DNA of 64,000 nucleotides, from assembly GCA_013350335.1 (NCBI GenBank), contig CM023534.1, positions 15,525,802 to 15,589,801 of the forward strand. The letters run 5' to 3'. This document shows positions 59,669 to 64,000 of the stretch, piece by piece. The position numbers and the translations under genes are program-made. This DNA comes from Chimonanthus salicifolius (taxonomy: Eukaryota > Streptophyta > Magnoliopsida > Laurales > Calycanthaceae). Position 1 is the stretch's first letter; every line of letters begins with the position of its first letter. Below the pieces are notes generated by a model. That model searched no databases. It was not told where the DNA came from and saw only the letters and a list, made by a program, of their open reading frames with translations.

Positions 59669-61257
59669 CTTTGTAAGAGCAACATATGGAAAAACCGATA
59701 CAAATAGTCAAACACAAGATGAAGCTTACATTTGAACCTTTTTATTTTGAAAGGAAAACGATTACTAAATGAACTTAAAACTCAATTAAGGAATACTGAG
59801 AGATCACTAGAGAAAATCTCATACAAATGCAATTTTCTGAACATGTTTTCAAGGTTGGAACTTACATTGAATACGTTGAGAGTAAAACATGGAATAATAC
59901 AAGTTAAAAACCAAGAACAAGAAAAAGAGACAAAAGGGTACAACCCTAGAAGGGCTAACTTAAATCAACTCAAAGCCACAACATCATGGAATTTTTAGTT
60001 TTGATGCTCATTTGAAAAAAAGAAAACCTATCAATATGTTAGTTAAAACCTTGGGAAAAAAAAACTTATAAAACATTCATACTCTCTAGTCTTTCAACAT
60101 GTAGTTTTGCTATTACTCTTCAAGAATATGAGATTTAGTAGTAGATTCTTGAAAATAATGATATTAATTAGTGGATTAGTCAACTTTAATTAGATGGATG
60201 TTAAGTTTAACCTTTTGACAACCATTTTCGGCTACTCAATCCTCAGCAGTTCCATCTCAGAGAGGAAGACCCCCCATCAAGTTACGGCAATCCGACAAGT
60301 TACTCAATAGGATAAAGTTATTTATACTTGTAGGTCGTATCTATTATTTACACAATGAAAATTTTATACATTTTGAAAGTACTTTATCAAAATTTACTCT
60401 TTTATCACTATTTTCATTTTATTTCCTTTTCCACCAACAGTTTCTTTCATAGTTGGATTGTGTTCGGCCTGAATTTAATCAATTCAATTCAAGTTTGAGT
60501 TGAGCTTAGTTGGATTGGAGTGGATTGATTTCTCTGAATTTTTCAATTGAAACTCAAAATTAGATTGAATTAAAGTTAATGGTTTAAGTTGAACTTGATC
60601 TAACTTCAACTTACCCAAATTCCATGTGTCATCTTTTTATATAATAAAATTGGCTTTTAACACATGTGACTCAATTATATCTTGTTAGACTTTTCACAAA
60701 TTATCTAAGAAAAGATACATGCTTAAATAGGGCCTATCAAAATTCATTTTGATTTTAAACAATTAAATCATATTTTTAGTCTCTACAAAATAATTTACTT
60801 TGAATTATTTTTTATTCTTAAATGTTTGTAACCTATTTAATTATTCATTAGAAGATTTACACTGTAGGGACAAAAAAAATTACTTTAACCTAATTGAGCT
60901 ATATCTTTAGCTTTTTCAAAAATTACTTGCTTCAAATTATTTTTAATCTCTAATCTTTTAAATCTATTTAATTATTCAATGTAAATATCAACATTTAAAT
61001 GTGATGCACATAAATAATTGTTATGAGTCATGTCAATCAAGTCAAGTTTATTAGACTTTTCAAATTTGACCACTTTAACTCTTCTTTTTTTCATTCCTAA
61101 AACATTGTAGTCGATGTTCTTTAATTAAATCCATCAAACTATATTTTTAGCATTTTGGATCTTATACACATTCTAACTCATTAATAAAGTGAACAAACTT
61201 TGAAGAAATGACTTATACATGAAGGTCAATCATTTAACATGGGCAAAATCGGTTAGC
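59669..61257. other. AT-rich region without recognised genes
   Basis: Sequence upstream of the argonaute relic. The missing N-terminal argonaute exons were not found here. Confidence 0.5.
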
Positions 61258-61430
61258 AGACACGAAATAAAGTGAAATTCTTATTTGATCCCTACGGTGT
61301 ACCGCTCACCAAGTAGCGGTGTACCGATAACACGCCGCTGCATGTATATGTTCTGCATATCGATACATCGATATTTGATGAGCGATACACTGGTAAAAGT
61401 AAAATGAGAATTTCACCTATTTCGTGTCTC
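61258..61430. mobile_element. Short MITE (~173 bp)
   Basis: The left end AGACACGAAATAAAGTGAAA and the reverse complement of the right end, AGACACGAAATAGGTGAAAT, are inverted repeats of about 25 bases. The middle has GTACCGCTCACC and AAGTAGCGGTGTACC, a second smaller inverted pair. Confidence 0.75.
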
Positions 61431-61858
61431 CTGACAAATTTCACCCGTGTTAGGATAGGCGTCCTATATAAACGTATAAACTGTTGTTGAAACAATCAAA
61501 ATTTGGAAAGTCTAAAAAGACATAACTAAATCTGTCTAATCTATTTTATTCTTAGACAAAAAAATCACTTTAATTAGAAAAACTTTTAAAGGTATTTTCA
61601 ATAAAAATCCATTGTAAAATTGTGCAATCTGCAAAATGTCATTCTACATTATTTTCTGTCTTATAAAAACGCCACAAATTATTTCCATAATTTCTAAGTT
61701 TTTTCCAAATGAATTGATGATTTTAAATTATGCAATTGCAGCAACTAATCTTCTAAAGCTACCTATAAAATGAAAATTGTCAAATTTTAAATATTTTAAA
61801 ATAAGATTAATTTTGAGTTGAATAGATCTTGAGTGGTCTAAAGTCCAAACCTTCTAAG

Positions 61859-62091
61859 GCTGCGTTTGGATGAGGGGTAAATTTTGGAGGGGTGGGTAAT
61901 CAGAGGTGAATAACCAGAGGTAGGTAACCTAATTATGAATGCCTTTTGCTTTAAAAAGGGTTTTCAAAAAGTGAGAGTGGAGATGTAAATAAAGATAAAA
62001 TTCAGATTTTTATCCTTATCTTTTAGTTACCAAACTAGGGTAACGAGAGGTAATACCTCGTTCTCCTCACCTCCCTCATCTAAACGCGACC
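61859..62091. mobile_element. MITE with GCGTTTGGATGAGGG ends (~233 bp)
   Basis: The left end GCTGCGTTTGGATGAGGG and the reverse complement of the right end, GGTCGCGTTTAGATGAGGG, form inverted repeats. Flanks CTTCTAAG and CTTCGATG agree at 6 of 8 bases, hinting at an 8-bp hAT-type duplication. The interior holds GGTAATCAGAGGTGAATAACC-like words in both orientations. Confidence 0.7.
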
Positions 62092-62533
62092 CTTCGATGT
62101 CTATTAAAAAGTCCAAACCCGTAGTCCTACTTTGCAAATTGATTCGTACACGGATACTGATTTACTTCTAATTTTGACTGTCATGATGGATAAAATGAAA
62201 AGAATAATATTTTTTTTAAATTTTACATCATTTAATATATTTTTTTTTAAAGTACCGTTGCACAAATCACTTTTCCTCAACTGCCCACACGCTAACCATG
62301 CGAGAAAGAATGGGGAAAAGTGGGACAATTTAAGCTGGTTTTAACTTTTAAATGCCTGAAAATTAAAAGTTAAAGACAGAGTGAATGATGCGTAATTGAA
62401 TTAACAAATACATTTATTTTTTATTGGTTCAACCAAGCAATTGTACAGGTAGGAACCTATCCTTTGGCAGCGTTAAGCCTTTGATCTGGTGAACTCTTCA
62501 TGTAATGGAACATGCCTCAATTTTTTTTTTTAC

Positions 62534-63377
62534 CTGGTTTGCAACCATATAGAGGATCCGGTTGGAGTATTAGGATCAGCTGATGGAGGAGATCCTTTGG
62601 TTATCTCATCTTCACTACCAACCACTTGGTATGAGTCAATTTCTTTGGTGATCTCAGGTTCATCACCAACTAAACCATAAGAATCAATTTCTTTCATACT
62701 TTCTTCCCACTTCCAACTCTCTGCTCTGCTTGTTCCTGTGCCTCTTGGTCCCCTCAACTTCTTAACATAGCCACCACGCTTGATATTAGAAATCCCGCAA
62801 GACATATTCTCCAAGAAGTAACTTCTATTCTTCTTCATTTCCCTGTAATAACACACCAGCAAAAGTTAAGCAGGAAAATATTTGACTGATAAGATGTTAG
62901 GACTCGGTATCTATTCCAAAAGACTAGCTCATTAATTGGAGTGACAGAAGTCCAATATAAGTCTCTAAATCTCCCTCTTCACAACCTGATGCGGAACTCG
63001 TTCGACTACCCAACATAAAATAGATGGTAGTCCTCATTTTTTTCTGCTAGAAAAAACCTCAGTATCTCTGTATTCCTGAAATAATAGCAATTGGGATTTC
63101 TTTAATGTTTCTATTTTTTTTTTTCTGGATGAACTCGCAAAATTTTGTACTACTTGTACTGAACCTTGTAGAGTTTGGACTTTCTTTTTGTTTTTCAAGA
63201 AATGTCTAAGAACTGTTTGTGTAGTGCTTAGCAAGTTCAGCTGACCCTGTCAAACCTCTTTGCCATGTATTAGACTGACCTGTCGAGGACTAGCCATGTT
63301 GCGCCTAATTTCTCTGCAGCTATCAGAGAAACTATCTTTGGTGAAGCTGCTGCTGTCACTTTTACTCCGAACTTAAC
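62534..63377 (-). pseudogene. N-terminal exons of a duplicate of the USP-like kinase gene, kinase domain missing
   Basis: The exon 63377-63280 (VKFGVKVTAAASPKIVSLIA, GATWLVLDR) has the same 98-bp length, phase and borders as exon 3 of the kinase gene at 50977-50880. The exon 62842-62534 (EMKKNRSYFLENMSCGISNI, KLRGPRGTGTSR) matches its exon 4, then diverges into a repeated EIDSYxxVG(D/S)E module. A donor CAGGTAAAA follows at 62533. No kinase exons appear in the next ~7 kb downstream; the argonaute relic and AT-rich DNA lie there instead. Exons 1 and 2 were not found before the window end. The copy is called broken for lack of a kinase domain, though distant exons cannot be excluded. Confidence 0.75.
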
Positions 63378-63589
63378 CTGAAATCATGAACAATATAATC
63401 AAAATTAGAGCTATGAATTAATTATTGGCTCCATTTATTTTCGGCCTAAATTTTTGGATTTTTTTTAAATTTTTTTTTTTTCATAAAGCTCTCTCAGTCG
63501 GCTATGTGAGATGTGAAAGAAAAAAAAAAAAAAACAGAGAAAAAACAAAGAGCTGAGAAAGGGAAAATATTATTGTAACTCCTCTTTAA

Positions 63590-63725
63590 TTTAGAGAGGA
63601 AGATCTACGAATTTCAGAGTGTTGGTGGACTGGTCACCTCCTCAATTTGGGGTCATGAAATTTAATTTTGATGGAGTATCTAAGCAAAAACCGGGACGGA
63701 TGGGTACAGCGGTTCAAGCATGAAA
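63590..63725 (+). mobile_element. L1-like LINE RNase H remnant
   Basis: The frame reads VDWSPPQFGVMKFNFDGVSK followed by QKPGRMGTAVQA, the start of the RNase H domain found at the end of plant L1-like LINEs. Only this short piece is present. Confidence 0.55.
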
Positions 63726-63934
63726 TCAAACTCAAGTCCTATGTTCAGCCTAAGACCGGGTTTGACTAATTCGAGCTAACTACAGAATAGGCTCAGGCTC
63801 AAGCCCTTTTAATGCAATTCATATCTAAGTTAAAGTAGATCAAAAATCATCCCGTCCCATCCAAGTTGCAGACCTAGAAACGTTGATTCATGGATATGAC
63901 CAAACATTTATTTATTTATTTTTAAATAAGTAGC

Positions 63935-64000
63935 CTTTTTTTTTTTTGATCAAGGTGTCCAGACGTCTCATCTGACTAATTCTTGGAGCATGTGTAAACT
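63935..64000 (-). mobile_element. SINE (family A), cut by the window end
   Basis: A poly-T run then GATCAAGGTGTCCAGACGTC and TTGGAGCATGTGTAAAC match the 3' part of family A SINEs at 21105 and 32640 in the same orientation. Confidence 0.65.

Overview
The window is nuclear DNA of a flowering plant. It carries plant-specific gene families (a miR159-targeted GAMYB, a plant VPS38/UVRAG-like subunit, a plant kinase family with an adenine-nucleotide-hydrolase-like N-terminus), GT-AG introns up to about 10 kb, an AT-rich background and many plant-type transposons: Copia, Gypsy, RTE and L1-like LINEs, tRNA-derived SINEs, hAT and Mutator-like elements. The species cannot be read from the sequence. Nothing prokaryotic, viral or organellar was seen.

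Layout. (1) 1140-12498, plus: a GAMYB-type R2R3-MYB gene in three coding exons. Intron 1 is 9.4 kb because a decayed Copia element sits in it, and a second Copia fragment is nested inside the first. The miR159 site is kept, but exon 2 has an apparent one-base frameshift. (2) 12.5-17.4 kb: intergenic, with a ~500-bp inverted repeat and a hairpin MITE. (3) 29188-17400, minus: a two-exon DEAD-box helicase of the DDX41/RH35 type. Its 9.95-kb intron holds a palindromic Mutator-like element, SINEs, an RTE LINE end, a gutted Gypsy element and a hAT MITE. (4) 29.2-35.7 kb: AT-rich intergenic DNA between divergent genes. (5) 35763-43829, plus: a six-exon VPS38/UVRAG-like gene, a PI3-kinase complex II subunit. 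(6) 51642-45655, minus: a nine-exon cytoplasmic-type kinase with a USP-like N-terminus. (7) 52.8-64 kb, minus-strand relics: an RTE LINE split by a small LTR element, a broken ARGONAUTE (AGO5/MEL1-like) fragment, and N-terminal exons of a paralogue of the kinase gene with no kinase domain in view.

The genes are unrelated housekeeping and regulatory genes, not a pathway cluster. GAMYB and RH35 are convergent, RH35 and VPS38 divergent, VPS38 and the kinase convergent. The main story is genome dynamics: nested insertions with readable target-site duplications, long palindromes that could make hairpin RNA, and gene decay by frameshift and truncation. No new functional system is evident. The strongest candidates for follow-up are the GAMYB frameshift, the palindromic elements, the argonaute relic and the broken kinase duplicate.
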